Source of the DNA: an archaeon
Lineage (GTDB): Archaea > Thermoplasmatota > Thermoplasmata > Methanomassiliicoccales > Methanomethylophilaceae
Assembly (NCBI GenBank): GCA_024399225.1
Contig: JAKSHV010000042.1
Location: forward strand, 1 to 7,953
Length of the DNA: 7,953 bases
Direction of reading: 5' to 3'
Below are positions 1 through 7,100 of the stretch, in pieces. The notes under the pieces were generated by a model, which saw only the letters and a list, made by a program, of their open reading frames with translations, made no database searches and was not told where the DNA came from. A program made the translations under genes and the position numbers. The stretch's first letter is position 1, and the number at the start of each line of letters is the position of its first letter.

Positions 1-2030
1 TCGGCTGCAGGGAATTCATCTTTCGAAAGATCCTTGGTCGAGAGGTTGAACACTCCGAGATCGATTGCGATCGAATCTCCTGCGTAAAGCTCGCTCATGT
101 CGAGACCGAAAAGGTACTCGGGGAAGCTGGGAACGGTTTCAGAGGATTCCTCCTCTTCATCTTCCTCATCATCTACGCCGTTCATTCCGGAGAGGGCTTC
201 GATGACGAAGGCAAGGAAGTTTTCGGTGTTGATATCGAGGGTTACGAAGAACTGCTCGATCCTGACGTTGTTGCCATAGAGAGTGGTGGGAGTTTCCCTG
301 CCATCGACGACGTCGAGTACACCGAGCCTGATCTCTGCAGTGGCCTTTCCTTTGAGGATGGAGGTACCGAGGTGGAGGTCCTTGATAAGGACGTTGCTGA
401 GGGTTTCGGTCATATCTCCCTCTACATTCTCGAAGGAGTGGGTGTCGCCGTCGGTGACCCTCAGTTCACCGAGGTCGAACTGGAAGGATGCTCCCAGGTT
501 GACTCCGGAGACGTCGAGGTTCTTGATGATGTCTGCAAGACCGGTTTCGGATCCCTCTCCGTCGGAACCGTAAAGGCCTCCGACGACAGCGGATACAAGT
601 GCCTTGAGACCCTCGTATTTCAGGTCTGCGACAAGTTTGAGATCCTTGACGTAGGTCTCCTCCACGCTAGAGTTGGTTTCATCCACGCGGGATTCGGAGT
701 GGGTGAAACTGTTGAGACCGATCTCGGCGGAGGCGGAACCGTTCTTCACTGCGACCTTGGCAAGAAGTCCGTTCAGCTCGGTCTTCTCACCGCGGGTATA
801 GCCGTTCTCGGTTTTTTCCTTGGTGGCCTCATCAATCTGGCTGTTGTGGTTGCTCTTGTCCTCGGTCTGCAGAACCGATCCGACGTTGAAGGCAAAGTTC
901 AGTTCGTTGGTTGCGGAGACAGTAGTGAAAGAGAGGGAGACCCCGTCGACCTTGGTAACATCCTTGTCGGTGTAGGTACTTTCCTCTTTGATCACTTCAC
1001 CATCTTTGAGAGTGTAGTGGTCGCTGTACGAGTTAACGGTCTCGACCGCGTCGGAGGAGAGGGACAGCTCGATGTCGGGCATGTGGAAATCGCCCTCAGT
1101 GATTACGGCAAGTGCTTTGATGGGAACCTCCACGGGTCCGGATCCGTCGAGGATCACAAGAAGGTCACCGTAAATGGCGGTCAGATCTGCATCAAAGGAG
1201 AATGCGATGTTGTTACCGCTGTTGGAAGTGAAGACAGTATCGTTGTAAGCATAGTTGTCGTAGTGTTCATCCTTCAATTCGTAATCGACCTGGTGGATGG
1301 TTACACTGGTACCTGCAACACCGAGAGAGAGGTCGAGGGAAACCTTCTTCTGCTCTGCGGGAACGGGTTCTCCTTCGACAATCTCGAAAAGACCGTTGAC
1401 GGCGGAGTAGCTGAGAAGCAGTTTGCTTCCGTTGTCGAAGGACATCTCGTAGGGCTTTGCGGTTTCGGCATCATCATCGTCACCGAACAGGGTGAGGCAG
1501 GGGAACTTCAGTGTCTTGAAGATGAGCTTTGCACCTTCGGTTCCGGCGATGGTGACGTCCTTTCCTGCGATGATGATGGTATCGACGGCGAGGTCCTTGG
1601 AGAATTCGAGTTTGGCACCGTCTTCGAGCACGATGACGGTCTCGTCGCCGGTGAGCTCGTTGTGGTCCTTGTCGAGGTGCCTGATATCCGCACCGTTGTC
1701 GTCATAGTCCTCTCCGACATTGATCTTCATGTCGAGCATGAAGTTCAGCATAGGGAGGAGTTCACCGTCGAGATCGACAGGGAAGTATTCGTTCATCATC
1801 TCGATGGCCGCAATAAGGGCATCGAGCTGTTCCTCGGAAAGGATCTTTCCGAGATAGCCCAGGATCTCGGGGTCGAATTCCGGTCCCCCGATGGGTCCGG
1901 ATTCCGACTCCTCTTCCTCGGCCATGGACCAATCGGATGCGGCGCAGACGGAGAATGCGCAGCAAACGAACATCGCCACGATGGCGAGTGCCCACAGCTG
2001 GGTCATTGTTTTCTTCTTGTAAGCAAGCAT
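1..2030 (-). CDS. Large acidic secreted protein of unknown function (C-terminus beyond window)
   Basis: The reading frame is open from an ATG at 2030 down to the left edge, giving 676 residues with no stop, so the gene is partial only because the window ends. Residues 1-31 form a classic Sec signal peptide: a lysine-rich start (KKK at 5-7), a hydrophobic core at about 12-30 (LWALAIVAMFVCC) and a likely signal peptidase site near VCA-A/CAA-S at 30-31. The mature part opens with an acidic stretch and has further acid clusters at 184-187 (DDDD) and 620-628. It has no other membrane segment in view. Residues from about 228 alternate hydrophobic strand-like stretches with charged, Ser/Thr/Asn-rich loops, which suggests a beta-rich extracellular protein, with loosely repeated units from about 376. 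I recognise no catalytic motif or named domain. A surface or adhesin-like role is inference; a membrane or wall anchor may lie in the missing C-terminus. The start is supported by a Shine-Dalgarno sequence 7 bases upstream. Confidence 0.85.
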   Translation of the reverse strand, partial: MLAYKKKTMTQLWALAIVAMFVCCAFSVCAASDWSMAEEEESESGPIGGPEFDPEILGYLGKILSEEQLDALIAAIEMMNEYFPVDLDGELLPMLNFMLDMKINVGEDYDDNGADIRHLDKDHNELTGDETVIVLEDGAKLEFSKDLAVDTIIIAGKDVTIAGTEGAKLIFKTLKFPCLTLFGDDDDAETAKPYEMSFDNGSKLLLSYSAVNGLFEIVEGEPVPAEQKKVSLDLSLGVAGTSVTIHQVDYELKDEHYDNYAYNDTVFTSNSGNNIAFSFDADLTAIYGDLLVILDGSGPVEVPIKALAVITEGDFHMPDIELSLSSDAVETVNSYSDHYTLKDGEVIKEESTYTDKDVTKVDGVSLSFTTVSATNELNFAFNVGSVLQTEDKSNHNSQIDEATKEKTENGYTRGEKTELNGLLAKVAVKNGSASAEIGLNSFTHSESRVDETNSSVEETYVKDLKLVADLKYEGLKALVSAVVGGLYGSDGEGSETGLADIIKNLDVSGVNLGASFQFDLGELRVTDGDTHSFENVEGDMTETLSNVLIKDLHLGTSILKGKATAEIRLGVLDVVDGRETPTTLYGNNVRIEQFFVTLDINTENFLAFVIEALSGMNGVDDEEDEEEESSETVPSFPEYLFGLDMSELYAGDSIAIDLGVFNLSTKDLSKDEFPAA

Positions 2031-2042
2031 AGATTATCCTCT
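2028..2042 (-). promoter_or_regulatory. Ribosome binding site and start codon of the secreted protein
   Basis: On the minus strand the bases just before the ATG read AGAGGATAATCT. The GAGG core (2038-2041) sits 7 bases upstream of the start codon, a normal spacing, and it fixes the start at 2030. The signal peptide begins directly there. Confidence 0.7.
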
Positions 2043-2061
2043 ATGGTTTTTGCTAAGAGTT

Positions 2062-2076
2062 GTGCATATAAAAATG
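2062..2076 (-). promoter_or_regulatory. TATA-box promoter of the secreted-protein gene
   Basis: Minus-strand sequence CATTTTTATATGC contains an archaeal-type TATA element (TTTATATG, centred near 2068). The expected transcription start, about 25 bases downstream, falls near 2043, which would leave a leader of about 13 bases that just contains the Shine-Dalgarno site. This suggests the gene is transcribed separately from the upstream dus gene. The assignment rests on motif and spacing only. Confidence 0.5.
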
Positions 2077-2140
2077 ATATTTACAGAAACAGCAATCTGT
2101 CATATTTGTGGATGGGGGTGGCCCGTTTTAGAGGTCACCG

Positions 2141-2155
2141 AAAACCAAATAATAT
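2141..2155 (-). terminator. Possible T-rich terminator after dus
   Basis: About 12 bases past the dus stop codon, the minus strand reads GATATTATTTGGTTTT, a T-rich tract of the kind that ends transcription in archaea without needing a hairpin. It is interrupted by GG and is short, so the call is weak. Its position between the dus stop and the TATA box of the next gene fits. Confidence 0.25.
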
Positions 2156-2166
2156 CATACCTGAGT

Positions 2167-3186
2167 TTAGAAATCATCGGGCTGCAGAAGACGTCCGTCG
2201 TTGTTGATGATGTCGTCTCCGAGTTTGTCACGGATCTTCTCGAGGACATTGACAAGATCATCCCTGCTTTCGATCTGAGTCAGCATGTTCCTGTACTCTC
2301 TGCTGCAATAGCATCCGGCTATGAAATGCGGAGCATAGCTCCTCAGACGGCGCATGGCCGCATCGTTTCCAAGCTCATCGATGACCGCATCGGCCAGTTT
2401 CAGGCACCAGTCAACCTGTTTCGACACGGTGGGGTTAGGCAGTTTCTCCCCGGTCCTGAAATAGGTGTCAATCTGCGTACAGAGATAGGGGTTTCCGATT
2501 CCTCCGCGTGCGACCATGACGCCTTCGGCACCGGTGCATTCGACAGCATTGATGGCATCCTCTAGAAGGTAGATGTTTCCCGAAATTATCAGAGGGACGG
2601 ACATCTCCTTGCGAAGTCCCTCGACAAGATCATAGTGAGGTTTTCCCCCATACTGTTCCTCACGGGTACGGGGATGGATGCAGATCGCATCTACTTCGGC
2701 AGCCTCGAGTTCCGAGATTACCGACCGAAAGTTCATCTGTCCGGAACTCCATCCGAGGCGGATCTTCGCGGTGACTGGCACATCGAGTTCCTTCTTCAGG
2801 ACCCGCACTATCTCCCCGCAGTTTTCAGGATCCTTCATAAGCATGGATCCGGCCCCGGTACGGTTGACCTTGTGCACAGGACAGCCCATGTTGACATCGA
2901 TGATGGAAATTGCAGGATTGATCTCAAGGGCGTATTTGGCTGCCTTCAGGATGTTCTCGGGCTTGCTTCCGAACAGCTGCAGGGCGACAGGTCCGTCGCA
3001 TGGGAAATCGATGAACTGACGCGTCGTGCGCATCCCGTAGATACAGCCCATATCGGACACCATCTCGGTGTAGGCCACGGCCACACCGAAGGGTTTCATG
3101 AATCCGCGGTATGCAGGAGTGGAATAACCGGACATCGGACCAAGAACAACAGGTCCGTCTATCTCCACATTTCCGATCTTCCACAT
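2167..3186 (-). CDS. dus: tRNA-dihydrouridine synthase (Dus, FMN-dependent)
   Basis: This 339-residue protein reduces specific uridines in tRNA to dihydrouridine in the cytoplasm, using FMN and NAD(P)H. It has the usual Dus length and motifs in order: the N-terminal flavin-barrel strand VLGPMSGYSTPAYR (14-27), the active-site motif NMGCPVHKV (99-107) with catalytic Cys102, the FMN-phosphate lysine region TAKIRLGW (139-146), HPRTR (171-175) followed by Y179, ISGNIY (201-206), and the late barrel motif MVARGGIGNPY (224-234). The C-terminal helical domain (about 250-339) should contact tRNA; it includes an unusual CYC (292-294). ATG at 3186 is chosen because Dus homology starts there. The frame stays open for another 138 residues upstream, but that part overlaps the Sel1 gene and does not look like Dus. 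There is no good Shine-Dalgarno site, so translation may be coupled to the gene 16 bases upstream. Which tRNA position it modifies cannot be read from the sequence. Confidence 0.95.
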   Translation of the reverse strand: MWKIGNVEIDGPVVLGPMSGYSTPAYRGFMKPFGVAVAYTEMVSDMGCIYGMRTTRQFIDFPCDGPVALQLFGSKPENILKAAKYALEINPAISIIDVNMGCPVHKVNRTGAGSMLMKDPENCGEIVRVLKKELDVPVTAKIRLGWSSGQMNFRSVISELEAAEVDAICIHPRTREEQYGGKPHYDLVEGLRKEMSVPLIISGNIYLLEDAINAVECTGAEGVMVARGGIGNPYLCTQIDTYFRTGEKLPNPTVSKQVDWCLKLADAVIDELGNDAAMRRLRSYAPHFIAGCYCSREYRNMLTQIESRDDLVNVLEKIRDKLGDDIINNDGRLLQPDDF

Positions 3187-3202
3187 GAGAATCAGTCGGG
3201 CT

Positions 3203-4048
3203 TCACTCTTTGCCGGTCTTGTCCATAATAGTCCATTTGTCGGTCTTGTAGGAATATTTGAACTTGTAACCGCGGTCGATGAGTTTCTGGATCTCGGGTT
3301 CGATCTCCTTTCCCTTCTTGGTCTTGATGATACCGTTGCTGGTCTTGGAGAATTCGATACCCATGTCGTAGAGAAGACTTGTGAGTGCACGTTTTCCGAC
3401 GGTGCTGCGTCCCCAGCGGCGCATAGGCCTTGCAGGTTTAGCTTCCTCTTCCTCCTCGATGGTTTCGGGGATCTCGAAGGTCTCGGCGAGCAGTGTTTCG
3501 TAATCGTAATCGTCGGTGGGCTCGGGAATGTCCTCCCTGCGGAGCATGTGCTTGGCGGCACGTACACCGTTGTCCGCGAGGACCTCCAGGAGTTCGGCAT
3601 AGAACTTCCATCCGGAGTCGAGCCATCCGTTCTCGAACATCATGACGAGGAATCCGATTTCGCGTTCGCAGGTTCCCTCTTCAGACCTCTTGACATGCTC
3701 CAGATAGAGAAGGGCACCCTTCATGTTGGAGTCGCCATCGCCTAGATAGTAGTAGTCAGCCAGTTTCAGGATGGCTGCGTCGCAACCTGCAAGAATAGCC
3801 TGTCTGAGCCAATGTTCTACGAATGCGGAACGGTTCTCCTCCTTGCTCTCCTTGTAGTGGTCGGCAAGGGCCACCATGGCATCGGTGTTTCCCGCCTTGG
3901 CAGAATCCGCGAGATATTTCCTTCCCTTGGCGGTGCTCTTGGCAACATCCTCTCCGGAAAGATATTTCATTCCAAGCTGGTACATCGCACCGGCATCTCC
4001 GTCGGCACAGAGCTTTTCAAGATCCTGGATGGAAACGGAGTCTGACAT
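3203..4048 (-). CDS. Sel1-repeat protein with basic C-terminal domain
   Basis: A 281-residue cytoplasmic protein with no signal peptide. Residues about 17-125 hold roughly three Sel1-like helical repeats, seen as AMYQLGMKYLSGEDV..A..YLADSAKAG (21-53), then DAMVALADHYKE..WLRQAILAG (56-88), then AAILKLADYYYLGDGD..GALLYLEHV (91-119). Such alpha-solenoids bind other proteins. A more divergent helical part follows to about 192, then an acidic linker (EEEEE near 198-202), an arginine-rich turn (PARPMRRWGR, 205-214) and a lysine/aromatic-rich domain (about 215-281) ending in KYSYKTDKWTIM, which looks like a small, possibly nucleic-acid-binding fold. I do not recognise that domain. The stop is 16 bases before the dus start, so the two genes are likely one transcript. 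Start choice: ATG 4048 precedes the first repeat and has a TATA-like box 27 bases upstream. ATG 4084 or TTG 4087 would add 12-13 hydrophobic residues (FIYLDIF) and cannot be excluded. A role alongside Dus is inference. Confidence 0.85.
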   Translation of the reverse strand: MSDSVSIQDLEKLCADGDAGAMYQLGMKYLSGEDVAKSTAKGRKYLADSAKAGNTDAMVALADHYKESKEENRSAFVEHWLRQAILAGCDAAILKLADYYYLGDGDSNMKGALLYLEHVKRSEEGTCEREIGFLVMMFENGWLDSGWKFYAELLEVLADNGVRAAKHMLRREDIPEPTDDYDYETLLAETFEIPETIEEEEEAKPARPMRRWGRSTVGKRALTSLLYDMGIEFSKTSNGIIKTKKGKEIEPEIQKLIDRGYKFKYSYKTDKWTIMDKTGKE

Positions 4049-4069
4049 GATGGATGGTGGAAAGATATC

Positions 4070-4080
4070 CAGGTATATGA
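4070..4080 (-). promoter_or_regulatory. Possible TATA box for leaderless Sel1-dus transcript
   Basis: Minus-strand TCATATACCT is centred about 27 bases upstream of the ATG at 4048, the spacing expected when an archaeal mRNA starts at its own start codon. No Shine-Dalgarno sequence precedes that ATG, which fits a leaderless message. The stronger A/T element at 4113-4120 is a rival promoter. Confidence 0.35.
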
Positions 4081-4112
4081 ACATCAAGCGAAAACAGGCG
4101 TCTTTTGAGACT

Positions 4113-4122
4113 CCTTAAATAC
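4113..4122. promoter_or_regulatory. TATA-like element in the divergent promoter region
   Basis: The sequence CTTAAATAC can be read as a TATA element on either strand (TTAAATA on plus, TATTTAAG on minus). On the plus strand it would start helicase transcription near 4144, leaving a leader of about 50 bases. On the minus strand it would start transcription near 4090, almost at the alternative TTG/ATG starts (4087/4084) of the Sel1 gene. It may serve one or both divergent genes. Confidence 0.4.
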
Positions 4123-4186
4123 TGTGTTGATATCTCCGTATCAATCATTTTTCTTTTTTGTTTTTGATTCGAAAGTGGAAAAGGAA

Positions 4187-4198
4187 GGGGAGACTATG
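4187..4198 (+). promoter_or_regulatory. Ribosome binding site and start codon of the helicase
   Basis: The bases before the ATG at 4196 read GGAAGGGGAGACT, giving a purine-rich Shine-Dalgarno sequence (GGGGAG, 4187-4192) with a rather short 3-base gap to the start. A GTG in the same frame at 4175 has no such site, so ATG 4196 is preferred. Confidence 0.6.
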
Positions 4199-7100
4199 CA
4201 GAACAGGGACAGAAGCAGCAGAGATCCGGCAGGACTGATCGAGAAATTCAAACTCAGGGATGAGGCGGCACTCAATTACATGCCGACCGAGGAAAGTACA
4301 CTTGTCATCAATTTCGTGGAATGCTGGAACAAATCCGCTGAAAGGAAGGGTGCCAAACGCTTCTCGCCTTTCAAGAACTCCCTTGCCGAACAGTTCTCCA
4401 TGATGAGCTATGACCTCACCGAGTTCAGGGATCTCATCACCTTCATCTGGTCAAACCTTTACAGACTGCAGAACAAACCCATGAGGAATGTGTTCCTCTC
4501 CCACCCTTCTTTCCTCAAATCACTTTCCGACCCCGGACAGGACGTCACCCTGGAGAACGTAGCCCTGCGTATCCCCCTGGATAAGACCGCACCCGGAGAA
4601 TCACGCAAACTGGATCTTGTGCTGATGGGAAACATCGTCATCACGGAAGGAAAGATCCCGAAGAAGGAATACGTCGTCAAAGGCCTCTCTCTGATGATTA
4701 ACAGTCCCCACTATGGAGAGATCATGGTGAAGACCGCACTCGTGTGCCGTGTGATGAACTCGGTCATGGAAGGCTTCTACACCACGAAAGGTGAGCTTGC
4801 CGACGGACGCGGAAGAGGGATCTACAACAATTCCATCCTCACCCCGACTCTCCTTTCCGAACTCAACGAACATTACATCGTCAAGGAACCCCACACGGTT
4901 ATCGCGAAGCTCAACGATTGGGTCGAGTTCCTTACCAACGAGAGCAAATATGCACAGAGCCAGAGTGTCTCTAGTTACACTATCGAACGTCCCGAGTTCC
5001 TTACTGCATACCGCATTCCCGCAGGAACCGATGCCGGCAAGGGAAGGATCATTGTAGAAACACCCGATGCAATCTGGACCGATACTGCAGTCGAAGGCTC
5101 CGAACCTCGTCTCATCGTACGCATCTCTCATAAGGCAGACCCCCGTGCGGTCGAATACGACAGCAAATATGTGGAACGTTTCAATTCCCTGGTCCTGACC
5201 GGAATCAGAATCGTCGACCCTACGGACAAACACCTGGACAACCGTTTCAGAAAGGATTCTGCAGAACGTGCTCTTGAGAAGAGGATGTCGAGGGTCGGTA
5301 ACGAATATCTCAATCCTACCGAGGTACATGGACTCCTGCCTGACGAGGTCACCGCACCTGCAAGACTGAGACGCGACCAGGCTGTTGCCGGCATACGTTC
5401 CGGATTCGAGGACAGAATCACCAAAGAACTCGAAAACTCCGTCGCACAAGGTGAAGACCCAGAGGTTGCAAGGATCGAGATCGAGCAGAGGCTTGCCCAG
5501 GAAAGGAAACTCCGCATAAAGGAAGTGAACAACGAGTTCCGTGAAGAGATCGACAGACTCTACAGCGGATGCGAGGACTGCACTCTCACCATATACTTCG
5601 AGATCCCCGTTCCCCGCGGCACATCCACAAAGAACGAGATGGAATCGAGGACCAAATTCTTTGCAAAGGGAAGGCATTACGTAGTAGTAAGCGACCAGGT
5701 CGGAACCATGACCAACATATCCCGTCAGATGGATGCCTTGGTCTCATTCCTCAAAGGAGAGGTCGCGAATCCATACATCGCCTCGCATCTGTTCTATTCC
5801 GGAACCGCACCAACCGACTCCAAAGAGGAGATCGGCCACCTTTTCGGTAACAATTTCAACGAGCTTCAGAAGAAGGCGATCAATGAGGCGGTTGCAAGCA
5901 ATGGTCTCTATCTCATCCAGGGACCACCCGGAACCGGAAAGACCCAGGTCATCTCCGAGATCACCATTCAGGAGATCCTCAAGGGAAGGAAGGTACTCAT
6001 CACCAGTCAGAACAACAAGGCCATCGACAACGCTTTCGACAGGCTCGTGAGGAATGCAGTGGTACGCCCCGTACGTATCATGTCCGAGAACGGTTCCAGC
6101 GAATACGAGATCGAGAACATCGTATCCACCCTCTACCGCAACATCGGAAAATCACTCCGTGACCAGATGAGGCTCTACGACGACCCTGAGTCCAAGGTAC
6201 CTGCAGAGGAGAAATACGCAAGGATCAAGGAGCTCAGGGAGGAGATGGAGGAACTTGCGGAGGATGCCGAGGAACCCATCGAGGAAATCCCCCTGCTGTA
6301 TGAGGACATTGCATTCGCAAAGCAGAAGATCCTCGATATCGAAAGGGAAAAGGCAGAAAATGAATCGAACATAAGTCTGGTCAACACCCTTATCGCCGGA
6401 CTTGGTACCTTCGAACTGACATCCTACACCCCCTTCGTAAAGGAGATCAAGGACGTTTTCAGAGAATACAGCACCCTGGAGGCCAAGAACGCGGCATCCG
6501 CCGAAAACGAACTTGAGGGAAAACTGTTCGGCAGACACGGCTACTGCGCAGCTATTATGTCTATTCCTCAGGAAGAATTCGACGAACAGATGATGCTGAT
6601 GGATGACAACAGGGATTATGTCAGCCTGTTCACAAAACTCTACGATACCGATAATGAATCCGAGAAGATCAGGCTGTCGGCGTCTCTTGAAGAACTGGTC
6701 GCCACCAGAGGAATAGAACCATCAGCCTTCGGTCTCCTGGAGACATTCCGTGCCGATCTTCCCCGCAATCTGCCTGAGATAAGAAGCAGGCTCGAAAGGA
6801 TACGCAGCAAAATGCAGTACCTGCTCAACGCAAGACTCGAGCAATACGCCGGATACATGCCCAACGAGGCTGATGAGAAAAAGAAAAGAAAACTTCTTGC
6901 GGATTCCCAGGAAGAACTCGAGGAATATCTCGAGGATAAGGATTACATCGCATACGCAAAGGTCAGACAGGAACTTACAGAGGCTATCCGCGATATGTTC
7001 GAGTATCTCAACATCTCGGACAGATACGATGACCTTGAAGAGGCCATCAGCATACTCGACCTACGCATGTCCATGATAACAGAAATGGGCTCAGAAGACC

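Noticed and set aside
1959..1964. Possible lipoprotein signal (Cys23/Cys24 in the secreted protein)
   Set aside because: The cysteines sit inside the hydrophobic core without an L-A-G-C type lipobox, and a better signal peptidase I site follows at residues 30-31.
372..2207. 611-residue open frame on the plus strand, antisense to the secreted protein
   Set aside because: It lies opposite a gene with a clear signal peptide, ribosome binding site and promoter. Its translation is low-complexity (V/G/D/E-rich) and runs through the promoter region into the dus 3' end. It is a codon-bias shadow.
2635..3228. 197-residue open frame on the plus strand opposite dus
   Set aside because: Shadow of the dus gene, whose motifs are unambiguous on the other strand.
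3187..3600. 138-residue upstream extension of the dus reading frame
   Set aside because: It overlaps the Sel1 gene in another frame, is S/P/R-rich with no Dus similarity, and the canonical Dus N-terminus begins at the ATG at 3186.
5567..5581. GCEDC cysteine pair as a zinc-binding site in the helicase N-terminal region
   Set aside because: No second pair of Cys/His residues is found nearby in the sequence, so a zinc finger is not supported.
4601..5677. 358-residue open frame on the minus strand inside the helicase gene
   Set aside because: It is antisense to the helicase frame, which carries the conserved motifs without interruption; the antisense translation shows no recognisable domain.
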